NCBI GenBank assembly: GCA_006937955.1
Contig: SSNP01000042.1
Coordinates: 1,685,216-1,749,215 of the forward strand
Direction: 5' to 3'
Length of the DNA: 64,000 nt
Source: Pachypanchax playfairii
Taxonomy: Eukaryota; Chordata; Actinopteri; Cyprinodontiformes; Aplocheilidae
In this document: positions 1 to 9,841 of the stretch, piece by piece
Position numbering within the stretch: the stretch's first letter is position 1
How the letters are laid out: each line of letters starts with the position of its first letter
Made by a program: the position numbers and the translations under genes
Notes under the pieces: model-generated
Database searches by the model: none
Told to the model about the DNA's origin: nothing
The model's input: only the letters and a program-made list of their open reading frames with translations

Positions 1-174
1 TTTACGGATAAAAACTAAATGAGTTTTGAACAACTGGACAAGTAAAACAGAGTATAGTCTGTTTACAAACAAACAAATAAATAAATCATGAGAAACCTTT
101 GGTTGTTCATATGATTCAAAGCCACGTGATTTCTCAAACCAGGAAGACACTTCAGTATCAAAAGAGATGCAAAC

Positions 175-3100
175 CTTTCCACCAATTGCAACAGGCCTGT
201 CAAAGATGCCGTGCATGCCCAAAATAGCCGACTGTGGTGGGTTGATGATAGGTGTGCCAAACAAGGATCCAAACACGCCGCCATTGCTGATGGTGAAGGT
301 TCCTCCGTCCATGTCCTCCACAGCCAGCTCATTCTTACGAGCCTAAATAATTACAATCCAATTATTGTGAGAAAAATAAACAACTTTTCACTACGAACAT
401 AAAAAACAGAAACAAACTTGAAACATTTCATACGGTGTATAAGGGCACGTTACCTTCTCTCCCAACAAATTGATTGCCTTCTCGATATCAGTGAAGTTCA
501 TTCCCTCGACATTTCGGATTACAGGAACCACTAAACCCTAAAAACAAACAACCAGAGTGACTTTTATACCTCTCATTTTTAAATTCAAAATAAGATCCAC
601 CTGTTTTACCTTTGGCGTGGCTACAGCCACACTGATGTCCACATAGTCCCTATACACAATCTCTTTGGTTGTGTCATCGATCACTAGAAACACAGAGAAA
701 CACAAACATGTTCAGATTAAATTATGAACCATCGCTCTAATTCTATCAAGATTAAGTTCGTTCCTTGGGAACCACTTTCTGTCACATGCAAGTACAAAGT
801 TGCGGTGGATAAACCCACAGACCATTATAGATCTTTAAAGGGCATCAACACAGACCACCCCTGCTTCACTGTGGTCTGTCTAAATAGGTCAGAGTAGTCT
901 AAAGGAAGTAAATAAGTTAGAGATGGTTTTGAGGTGCAGAAATGAAAAAATATTGAAACTTGAATCGTTTCTTCACCACACATACTTGCTGTGCCTTGAC
1001 GAGCAACATACTAAAACAAAGTGAAACTGATACCGCAGGGTTAAGGTTTCTCAAGTCTTTTTTTTTACCGGCGTTGACAGCAGGTTGGTCAGTCAGAGCG
1101 TAAGCAGCAGCCTTCACAAACGCAGACATGAACCCCAACTTGATGTTGTGTTTTTTTAGGAAAGCATCTTTGTAAGTCTTCCTCATCTCTGAGATGTTGC
1201 TGGAGGGGAAACAACAGAGTAGACAAACAGATTAATGAGAGATTAGGATTTAAAATAACAAGCAGGTTTGAAGACGGTGAGATTTTATAAGTATAAAAGT
1301 GGCTTTAAAAGCCAGGAGGAGTTCAAAAACCTTTGTTTTATGGTGCTGTCGAACAGAATCTTAGAAATTCAATCAATACACTGAAGTAAAATATACTAGA
1401 TGTTCAACTAATTATTCTGAATTCATCCTCTCCTTTTTTACAAACTGTAACATGGTGTTGTAGATTGTAGGGAATAAAGCTATTAAAATTTGCCATCTAA
1501 TTGTTTCACTATTGCCCATTTTTCACTTGTATCTCCCTTTTTAATTGTTTGTTTTCCTGTCTCTAACCCTGTTGAAGTTCTAGGGTTTCTCCGCTAACGT
1601 AATTAGCCCCTCCCAAGACACAGACTCTCCGAGAAAGGAGAGAAGAAGCGATAAAAATCTTCACTTTCTAGAGCCTGTAAATCTTATTGGGCTGTCATAA
1701 AAGCCCATATCGGTTGAGGCAGCTCTTCCACTCAGAGCGCAGGTCTCTGTGGGCCTCTGCAGATGCTCCAGCCTCCTGTTCTGACCAGCTCCTTCGGCTC
1801 CAGATGAGCCCAGGACTGGGAAGTCTTCCTCCAGACCGTCAATGTCAATCCGATTAGGATGTACAGAAAACCCTGAATAGCTGAAAGCGGACACCACACA
1901 TTTGTGGGGAAAAGAAATCCTCAAAGTGTCCTCTTCAGCACAGGGGGCAAGTGCAGACAATAACATTTCCTTTTAAATTAATAAAGCATATTTTAACAAT
2001 TCTTATCTTTGTTTTAGATGGAATTATGACCAAATATTTACATTCCAGCGTTTAAGAGGATATTGAGTTTCAAAAAGCTTTTCCTATTGGGCAGATTCCA
2101 ATCTATAGCCATTTGTGCAAGTAATGTTTTACCTTTTGCTTAATACATTGAAAGCCTTTAAACAACAATCAAGCCAAAATAAATAAGAAATGACTAACTT
2201 TAAAAAGTTTGAAGAATTCTGTCATTTTTTCTACTCAACATGTACTAGTTATGTGTTAATGTAAAAGAACGGGGAACACGCAAATATGACATCTAAAATA
2301 GCACTGAGGCTTTAAAAAAGAAGGTCAACTACGGTAATTGACACTTTCCTACCTCATATCGACCTCATTAAATGTTGTGAGCATAGCGCAGGTGTTTTGG
2401 GCTTCCTTCAGTCTCTGGGCAATTCTTAGTCTCATACGGTTCATCTTAACCTTAAAAAACAAAAGTGATTAGCCACAGTAAATATTTCCATATTTCATAA
2501 GCCAATTTTAGACTTAATATATGTGTAATATTATGAAAAAAAGTTTCGAGTTACCCTGCTCTCTGTCCTTGCGGCTTTAGCCCCTCCCTCTGCGTGGCCT
2601 GCTGGCACAGTTTGCGCAGCAGTGGGCTTGATAGCTGAAACTTTCCAAAAGACAGAAATAAAGAAGCTCTCAGTACCTTTGATGATAGAAGCTTACATAT
2701 CCCTAAATAATGATTAATTGTGAAAGTTAAAGGTCAAAAACACAGATGTCAAGCAAATAAGTTCTCACATGAAGCAGACCGTCTGTTGGATTATAGCTAA
2801 CCTGGTTTGGTGTCCATAGCATGTGCTGGCACAGGTGGCACAGGGGGCATGGTGGTGGGAATGGGGCCCACAGCAGAAGGGGGAGGGGATACAGGTTGTG
2901 CTGGAGCAGCAGAGGGTGGTGGAGGGGCTGCAGCAGCTGGGGCCTCTGCTTTCGGAGCCTCTGCGGCTTTGGAAGCTCCAGCTAAAGAAACGGGCGAGAA
3001 CAGTTAGGACAATATGGAATTAAAACCTTTACTTCTGGAGTTTTTAATGGAAATGCAGCCCAAAACAAAATACCTCCTTTTTTAAGCTTGAAAAGTGGTG

Positions 3101-4867
3101 TTCCTCCTTCAACCTTCCCCCCATCTGGGACCAAAAGCTCTTCAATCACACCAGCAGCAGGAGAAGGAACCTGCACTGACGTCTAAAGTGATGGAAAATC
3201 ATAAAAAGCCAGATGCAATATGAAAAAGCGACCAAAATGGTGGAAAGCAAAATACGCAAAATGTTCTAATTGTTTTAATCCTTCTTAATATTTTCATATT
3301 AAAATATAAACTAGTCAAAAAAAATAACTTTTTCAATATTTCCTTATTTTTACCTTATCCGTTTCAATTTCACACACCACCTCATCCTCTGAGACAGTGT
3401 CCCCAACAGCTGTGAAGAGAAACATACCTTCAGCATCTGGCTGCATTAGATAAGCACCTGATGTAGTCTAATCAGGAGTGTTACCTTTCTCCCACCTCAC
3501 ATCCCCCTCTGTGACAGACTCCGCAAATGCAGGAGTGTTGACTGTGACAACTTCATCTCCTGAAAACAAAAAGAAAAGTCAATGTGTCTCTCACATATCA
3601 ATAAAAGCATTTTATATTCAACTTTTTATATAATAAAAAACATACTGTAGGCTACAGATGTCCTGAAGTACTGAATTTGGAAGACACTGGATCGGGGATT
3701 ATAGTTTCTGATAAAAAGGGGAAAAATTAGACAAAATTTAATAATTACTTAAAATTTGACACATCTTTACACAGGCTGCAAGCTAATTCTAAGGACTCCT
3801 TTGATAGACTGATATAAAAATAGGTTTAGGGCAATAATACGATCATTTTTTTCATTTATCTCTGTTTAAGAGTGTGTATACACTTACAAACTGTTGTTTA
3901 AAGTGATGGGGTGGCCAGCTGATAGGACTGTTGAAAGAATGAAAGAGGAAACATTTAAACAACTTTTTGGGAGAACAGGGTGAGCCTGCATTCGACCAGT
4001 GAGTAAACATACCTGCTGCAGCCCGACGAGCTAACACATTATTTCCCTGTAAAAAGATACAATCCAGTCAAAATACCTGCAACTTGTACAGGATTCAAAT
4101 TTTCAAAAGATAAATGCAGTTGTGCAGAACATCTGCAATCATTCTTAGTCAATTCTCACATCAAATAAATACAATGACCTTTGACACGATAGGCAGATTT
4201 ATTAGTCAACACGCTGGTTTAGGATATTAAATATAAAGATTCTACCTGACGAGACCTAAAAATATATATTTTGCCTGAAAGGGTATTTAAACATCTAGTT
4301 TAGATTAAAGTTTAAGAAACAATCAAATGTTGTAGATATTTTTAAAAATTAAACTAACAACCGAGTTGGCAGCAAGTTTTTAATGAAACAAGATCACCTT
4401 TGTATTTAGGATAAAGTCACTAGATTAGTCGTTTTCCTGGATTCACCACAACATGACCTCAGCATGACTAGCTACCAAAACTGACCGTTTTTTTCCTTTT
4501 TAGCTTTCAACGGCTAACAGATACGTTCACATGATTATTGAATAACTGTGTTCCGCTTAGTTCAAACATATGAGACGCTAAAGTAAAAACTTCAGACTTT
4601 ACAGACCACACGTAAGGGGGAAAGCGTCATTCTTCTGCCCTTGGTTCACAATGTTACGGCCTGTCCGTGGCCTACAGCAGTGATTTGGCTAATGCTAACG
4701 TTAGCACGGATACAGATGACCACACAGAAAGTGCGGATTTCGGAGGTTGGAAGCAGCGAAGGGATCCATGCGTCGAGGCAATGGTTTGTTTATTTAGTGC
4801 CTACCTGGCGGATGGCAGAAAGGGAACGGCCAAAATTCCTGGTGAGACACCGGGAATGGGACAACAT
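175..4867 (-). CDS. dlst: Dihydrolipoyllysine-residue succinyltransferase (E2o of 2-oxoglutarate dehydrogenase), lacking its last exon
   Basis: E2 core of the mitochondrial 2-oxoglutarate dehydrogenase complex; it moves succinyl from lipoyl-lysine to CoA in the TCA cycle. Coding exons in order: 4805-4867, 4013-4046, 3888-3927, 3646-3707, 3485-3559, 3354-3409, 3074-3182, 2802-2981, 2555-2640, 2353-2450, 1069-1199, 610-683, 454-537, 175-342. They sum to 1260 nt (420 codons) and every junction keeps phase with GT-AG ends. The start [16 protein letters not shown] is an Arg-rich, acid-free mitochondrial presequence and has A at -3. The lipoyl domain lies in exons 5-7 with ETDK at residues 107-110, the known lipoyl-lysine position. 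A Pro/Ala linker fills exon 8. The catalytic domain begins in exon 10 ([18 protein letters not shown]) and continues through [11 protein letters not shown] and [11 protein letters not shown]. Human DLST has 15 coding exons; the fifteenth (VALTYDHRLIDG active site) is off the left edge. The donor at 174-173 (AAG/gtttgc) is weak. Gene identity is secure; individual boundaries are by eye. Confidence 0.96.
1200..2352 (-). other. dlst intron 10 (1.15 kb) with an unexplained open frame
   Basis: This is the largest intron of dlst in the window apart from the cut one at the left edge. Most of it is AT-rich and shows nothing. From about 1570 to 1960 the composition becomes GC-balanced, and a minus-strand frame of 101 codons (1661-1966) stays open. 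I do not recognise its product and see no splice signals that would make it an exon. It could be an old transposon or retrocopy piece, or a conserved noncoding patch. Confidence 0.4.
2555..2981 (-). other. dlst: dlst exons 8-9: Pro/Ala-rich swinging-arm linker
   Basis: Exon 8 (2802-2981) and exon 9 (2555-2640) encode a low-complexity Ala/Pro linker (for example [18 protein letters not shown]) between the lipoyl and catalytic domains. E2o lacks the clear peripheral-subunit-binding domain of pyruvate dehydrogenase E2, and I see none here. Exon 9 continues [10 protein letters not shown], which resembles mammalian DLST at this point and fixes the acceptor at 2641. The plus-strand open frames over exon 8 are antisense shadows of its GC-rich codons. 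Confidence 0.85.
3354..3559 (-). other. dlst: dlst exons 5-6: core of the lipoyl domain with the lipoylated lysine
   Basis: Exon 5 (3485-3559) encodes [20 protein letters not shown] and ends in phase 1. Exon 6 (3354-3409) encodes [19 protein letters not shown]. The K that closes exon 6 is residue 110 counted from the start methionine and is the lysine that carries lipoate in this family. The domain closes in exon 7 (3074-3182) with [20 protein letters not shown]. The exon 6/7 junction falls exactly behind the modified lysine. Confidence 0.93.
4047..4804 (-). other. dlst intron 1 (758 bp)
   Basis: The intron lies between the presequence exon (donor CAG/gtaggc) and exon 2 (acceptor tttttacag/GGA). 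It is AT-rich, with a small CpG-containing patch next to exon 1 around 4640-4760 that is probably part of the promoter-proximal region. I see no gene or clear repeat in it. Confidence 0.6.
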
Positions 4868-5050
4868 GGTCGCTGTGTGACAGCAGACTGTCAACGGAAG
4901 AGAAACTCGGGTCACTCCGACAAGACACAATGCGCACGCGCAAGACCTGAGGCAACGTGGGACATACCAAGTGTGAAGGAGGGGGGGAGAAAGGCGAGTC
5001 CACATACTGAAAGCTGGACAATACCAACAACAATAATTCAGCTCATTTAA
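4868..5050 (-). promoter_or_regulatory. dlst: dlst promoter and 5' UTR
   Basis: This is the sequence directly upstream of the dlst start codon, richer in CpG than its surroundings, with no evident TATA box. It contains a full NRF1-type palindrome at 4931-4942, 64 bp before the ATG. A CpG-rich, TATA-less promoter fits a housekeeping mitochondrial gene. The transcription start was not located. Confidence 0.6.
4931..4942. promoter_or_regulatory. NRF1-type palindromic site
   Basis: TGCGCACGCGCA matches the consensus YGCGCAYGCGCR at all 12 positions. NRF1 (nuclear respiratory factor 1) activates many nuclear genes for mitochondrial proteins from promoter-proximal sites of this form. Its position in front of a TCA-cycle gene makes the site credible, but binding is inferred. 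Confidence 0.65.
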
Positions 5051-5486
5051 CCTTTTTCAGCTGCAATTAGCCAATACAGCTTCCTTTAACTCAGTCAGTG
5101 AAATAATTCACCTAATATTGTTAGTTAGGATTTCTGACAGCTCTGTTTCTTTAACAGACTTAAACTAATTCATTCAGCTCATGTAAGATTTTTCAACTGC
5201 ATTTTGCTAATTCAGCAAGTTCATGCAGCTGCATTAAAACAAACTGATCTAGAGCTTAGCATTCACACATCATTACTGCAGGAAATGCAATTCTTCTAGT
5301 TTTTTAATGAAGTATTAGTTTAGGTCAGTCTCAGCTTAAAAGTTAATCTGAGAGTTTTGTGGATTCCAAATGTTAAAGAAGACACACAAACATAAAGATG
5401 CACACAAACATGTTCCGATTTGCATTCAAACCCAGCTGTGATGAGTTTCAGTGAATTATAAAATGCCATTTAGTGAAAAGTTTCCT

Positions 5487-5925
5487 GTCTAAGGAAACCA
5501 GCAGATTGTGTTGAATCTCAGTTTCAGCACAGTCCCCCAAGGTGACAGTGGAAGAAACAATTTCTTTTAACAGGAATCCAGCAGAACAGGGCTCAGGATA
5601 AGAGGCTTGTGTCTCGACCCACTGACGTCTGAGCTGACTGAAAAGAGACGCAGACAAACACAGAAGGACTGGGCCAGTCATCATTTCGAGGGAAAGTGAA
5701 ACAGATTTAAAGTAAATGGCAGCATTAATATTAAATACAAACATGAAGAGTAAATAGAGCAGAGAGAAGAGCTGTGGTCAGTATATCATCTGGTCGTCTA
5801 ACCCTAAAGCAGCATACCTAAAGGGATGAATCAGGATACGCAAGTTAATTCTAACAATATGACAAAAACAAATGTTTTCATAAAAAGTAGAACAGGGTGT
5901 CTGTCTCATATAAAACTGGAAGCTG
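5487..5925. repeat. Teleost interspersed repeat fragment
   Basis: The stretch resembles, in order, segments of a dispersed repeat that I recognise from many percomorph genomes: CCTGTCTAAGGAAACCAGCA near 5485, then CAGCACAGTCCCCCAAGGTG, GGACTGGGCCAGTCAT, AGAGCTGTGGTCAGTAT, a GGTCGTCTAACCC block, and ACAGGGTGTCTGTCTC near 5891. The family class (LINE-derived or composite) is not certain from memory. The copy has several small deletions. It lies in the spacer between dlst and prox2. Confidence 0.65.
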
Positions 5926-6399
5926 AAAAAACTGAGATTGTTTCCCTTATCAGTCTTTTTTTTAATCATCTAGTTGCATTTGAATGATGTACCAGGATTC
6001 ACATATATGCAACAAACTGCTCCAGAAGGAGAGCCTGTTCTTTCCTTTCTTATAGCCCTATTGTTTTAATTCAATATTTTGAGATATGACATAGTATAGT
6101 TCTTCACTGTCTCCTCCTTGTTTGGCTTATTTCAATGTCTACAGATGATTGTTTTACAAAATGTCACAAATGGGTCCACCATTTTTTTACATACAGTTTT
6201 TAAATCTATTTTGTAAGCTGATGTGTGGCTGTAAGAACCCAGGTTAAAAAACAACAACATTATTTATAGATTTTAATAGCTACTTCCTCTTAATAAACTT
6301 TCCACTCCTCTCCTCTAGCAGGTTGTTGTCTTTTTATTTTCAGTTTCATTCTCTGACAGAGAAATATACTTTTAGGATAAATACACAAAGAAGATGAAT

Positions 6400-6571
6400 G
6401 AGCTTCCTTCTTTTTCACTCAGTTTCACTCTATTTTTTAACTTAACACGAGCCTGTTTTTTATTTTTTTTTCTGGCCACGCCCCGGCTTTGAATCATCGA
6501 CTCTCCTGCACAGCCAGCAGTAAGCTGACAGTCTGCGCAGGCCATCAGCTCGGAAACACGCAGCGCAACAG
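6400..6571 (+). promoter_or_regulatory. prox2: Probable prox2 promoter and noncoding first exon
   Basis: A local CpG/GC-richer patch includes CCACGCCCC (6477-6485), a KLF/Sp-type box. It ends in a good splice donor, CAACAG/gtaagg, with the exon ending at 6571. No long reading frame precedes it, so it would be a 5' UTR exon joined to the acceptor at 8270. The transcription start is not defined, and other first exons are possible. Confidence 0.5.
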
Positions 6572-8270
6572 GTAAGGTCCCATCATGCCGCTCCGCTCAC
6601 CGTCTCTTACAACCGCAGTTAACCCGCAGACAAGAACAAGTGTGATAAAGTGCATGTCTGCTGCAGCTCACGTCGTTTCTCAAGTCGTTACGTCAATTAA
6701 GTGGTTTTTCATGAAAAAAAAAAAAAAAAGATTTCCACTTGTAACTGCTATATTAAGCAGAGTTTTCATCTGTCATTGTGTTACAGCCTTTATTATTATT
6801 AGTGATGTTATTATTGGAATCATGATGTGTTTTAAAGTAAAATGTGTTGATGTGTGTTAAAATTCAAAATGTTTAAAAAGTGTTTTCATTCAGAAAGTGA
6901 AAGGAGTTAACAGAGATTATATGAAAGTTCTGAAAAGTGTATATGAAAGTTTCTTTTGATAATTAATATTCAGGGTAGTAAGACTGTAATCTGAAATAAT
7001 GCAAATAACTGAATACCATATTATCACTAATATCACTTCAAATTAATGTTGCGTATAATAAATCATAAAAAGGCAAGGCAAGGCAAGGCAAGTTTATTTG
7101 TATAGCACAATTCATGTACAGGACAATTCAAAGTGCTTTACATGAAACAAAAGCATAAGTAAAAGAATGAAAACATGATTTAAATAAACAGAATTAGATC
7201 AAAGGACAGCTTAAAAGCAACTGTGTGGATTTGGACTTTCTAATAAAACTTTATGTAAATGCAGCGGAGAACAGGTATTAAAAGTTAATATTTATGTGGT
7301 AAAATCCTTTTATTATCTTATTTTTTGCTCATTTATATAACAAGTTGTTTTTTTTCTGGACTTCTAGTCATACAAAATTAAGATAATACCAAAAAGAGAA
7401 GTGTTTTAAATTGTGTTCTGTTAAATGTTTCTGTGTTTGACAAACTTTGACGATACACTTGTGTAAATTTATTTTGACCGGGATAAGTTATTTTAAAATT
7501 TGCTTCAAAAAGATTAGAAATAACATTTTGACATAAAATCGATGGCTACTGATTTGATAAGAACGTTTTTGTTTTTCTTTTTACTGCTGAGAGTAATCTA
7601 GATTATTCTCCTTAAAATGAAAACTTTGAGAAAAGAAAAGAAATCATTTAATGGTCGTTTCTCTTCTAAATAATGCAGACTCAGTGCCGTGTGGATCGTC
7701 TGGTCTGTGAAATTTTCCGAGCTAAAAACGTACCTTTCATTGTTATTTCACATTTCTTTTTATCATCTATGCGAAACATTATTACAACTGAAAGATGAAA
7801 GAATTCCAAACTTTTACATTTAATAACAGTATTTCATAATTTATTACTTTTTGTCTGAACGTGAGATTTTGGAATTTCTGATATACATTCTAATTGCAGT
7901 ATGTGTTATAGATACGCCTTGTTTAGTTATTGTATTAATTAAGAACAATTTTAAATAATATAAAAACATAATTAAATAAAACTTAACCTTACTTCATCCA
8001 TGAAGAGAAATTGCAAGTTTTTTTCTACTTGTATGACATGTGTTTATTTGTGTGGCCACTGTGCCGTAAAAGAAGCAGGTAATGTCATACTCATGTCTAT
8101 TATGAAGTAAACAGTAATAAATAACAAATATAAGATTTATGAATAATTCCCATGGTCTGATTATATTTAAAAATTATACATAGCTCATTTGTAAATAAAT
8201 CAAGTGTTTGATTTGCTGTATTTGTATTTTGTTGTGTTTCTTATGTTGATTCTAATTTTTCAACATATAG
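6572..8270 (+). other. prox2 intron 1 (5' UTR intron, if the first exon is right)
   Basis: An AT-rich interval that ends in the acceptor tttttcaacatatag at 8270. It contains a repeat copy at 7070-7240. Frames open here, including the upstream part of the long frame from 8204, are intronic: the natural start is the ATG at 8291. I see nothing else. Confidence 0.5.
7070..7240 (-). repeat. GGCAA-tailed teleost interspersed repeat (LINE/SINE 3' tail type)
   Basis: Four GGCAA units (about 7072-7091) are followed by the phrases AGTTTATTTGTATAGCACA and CAATTCAAAGTGCTTTACAT. This arrangement is very common across teleost genomes. If the short tandem repeat is the 3' tail, the element is inserted in minus orientation. 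The distal boundary near 7240 is approximate and the exact family is uncertain. Confidence 0.65.
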
Positions 8271-8290
8271 TGAGACGACCCACTGCAAGC

Positions 8291-9841
8291 ATGAACCTGA
8301 GTCTCCCTGACCACAGCATGCACAGCTCAAGTGAAAGCTGCCTAGAAGAAACCAAACCTGAGGTCATGTTGCCCTGCTTTCGTAGGAACATGTATGAAGA
8401 GCCTCTGGCTTCATACTCAAACGGATCCATCATCTCTCAGCTCCTTCAAAAGACAATCCACAACAAGAGAGCCCTGGATGAAAGCCATTTCTACTTCTCT
8501 GGCCCCACGGCTGCTGCTGATTCTGGTCAAGAGGACCAAAGTAGCGTTTCCTCCAAAGACAGCACCATGGAGGTGGAATCCCCCAGCGATCATGCCTCTA
8601 CTGGAGTCAGCCCAGAAGGAGATCATCTTATGACTGATCATCTGCAGGCCAAAAGAGCCAGAGTGGAGAACATCATTAGGGTCATGGCTGGTTCTCCCAA
8701 CAGCAGACAGCACAGAGACAGCGATAAGTCTGATACAGATGTCAGAGACGCGAAGGAGGCCAGAGAATCGTTTAGAGAGAACAAACGAAAGCAGAGGTTG
8801 CCTCAGCATCAGGAGCACTGTACTGAAGGAGGACAGAAGAACAGGAAACCAGAGAGCAGCAGTGATCATAGTATCACCAAGGAAGAAGAATGTCACAAGT
8901 TAAAAGAGCAGCTCCACAGCATGCAAATGCTCTTACGCCAACTCCAGGAAAAGTTTCTGCAAGTTTACAGTCAGGAAAATCCAGAAAATGGAAACCGAAG
9001 TGAAACCGAAGCTGATTCTGATCACGATGTCCTGGGAGAGAGCATGGAGTCATTTTACACAAGTACTGAAGAAGATTTTGAAAGGAACAAAAATACAATG
9101 TCTGCAGACTTTAAGGACAGAATAAAATCTATTGGGTACCTGGAGGATGAAAGAGAAAGTCTGAACCTCCAGGAAACCCTGAAGCAGGAACTCTCCAGAG
9201 CCGTTAACGACTGTGTGGACAGGATGTTCAAAAAGGTGACTCCCAAAGGGCTGGACCTGTCCCCTCAGCAGTGTCTGTCACCAGAGATGCAGATCAGCAT
9301 GAGTGCTGACAGGAAGAGCCAGCTTACCAGCTCCACCCTGGATGAGTCCCAGGCTGAGAAAGTTGTAGTTAAATCCCAATCATCAGAGTACTATGAAAGC
9401 TCAGAGGCTCAAAGCCCACAGGACCAGACAGAGGCGCTTTCACTGGTGGTCCGCAAGCAGACAGTGACCCCTGCAAGCTCAGTCACCACAGCTGTGAAAA
9501 GACCTTACCCTGTCCACCACCCACCCTTTCAGTTCAATTACACCACCCCTCTGCATGACAGCCACATCCTGGAGCATCTTCTCAAATATGGCCCCCATTC
9601 CAGCTTTGGGGCTCTTCCCTGTATGCCCCCATCAATGGACAGGACGTCTCCAGACTCAGTGAACCTGTCCTGGGACACCGTCGCCATGAGGTCTAAGGTG
9701 ACATCCAGCCACTTCGGCCACCACCCTCGTTCCTCCTCCATGGGGGCAGTAGCTGTAGACAATCTGTGTCTCCCTCACGTCAAGATGGAGAGTGGCGAGC
9801 TCCAAAGCATGGCTGAACGAAACCCCTACATGTCCCTCAAT
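8291..9841 (+). other. prox2: prox2 first coding exon (residues 1-517)
   Basis: This large exon encodes the whole regulatory N-terminus and ends ...NPYMSLN. The frame stays open for 18 more codons into the intron before TAG at 9896-9898, so the open frame alone would wrongly suggest a protein without a homeodomain. The correct end is set by the AT-AC donor at 9842, because the next exon needs phase 0 and the expected next residues IQEGL are supplied from 11464. Confidence 0.9.

Noticed and set aside
2807..3023. Two plus-strand Gly/Ala-rich open frames
   Set aside because: They are the antisense of dlst exon 8, whose GC-rich Pro/Ala codons keep the opposite strand open.
8204..8290. Upstream ATG extending the prox2 frame by 29 hydrophobic residues
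   Set aside because: It lies before a good acceptor (8270) and would place a membrane-like leader on a nuclear factor; the ATG at 8291 opens a Prox-like start.
8417..8896. 159-codon minus frame
   Set aside because: Antisense shadow of the first prox2 coding exon.
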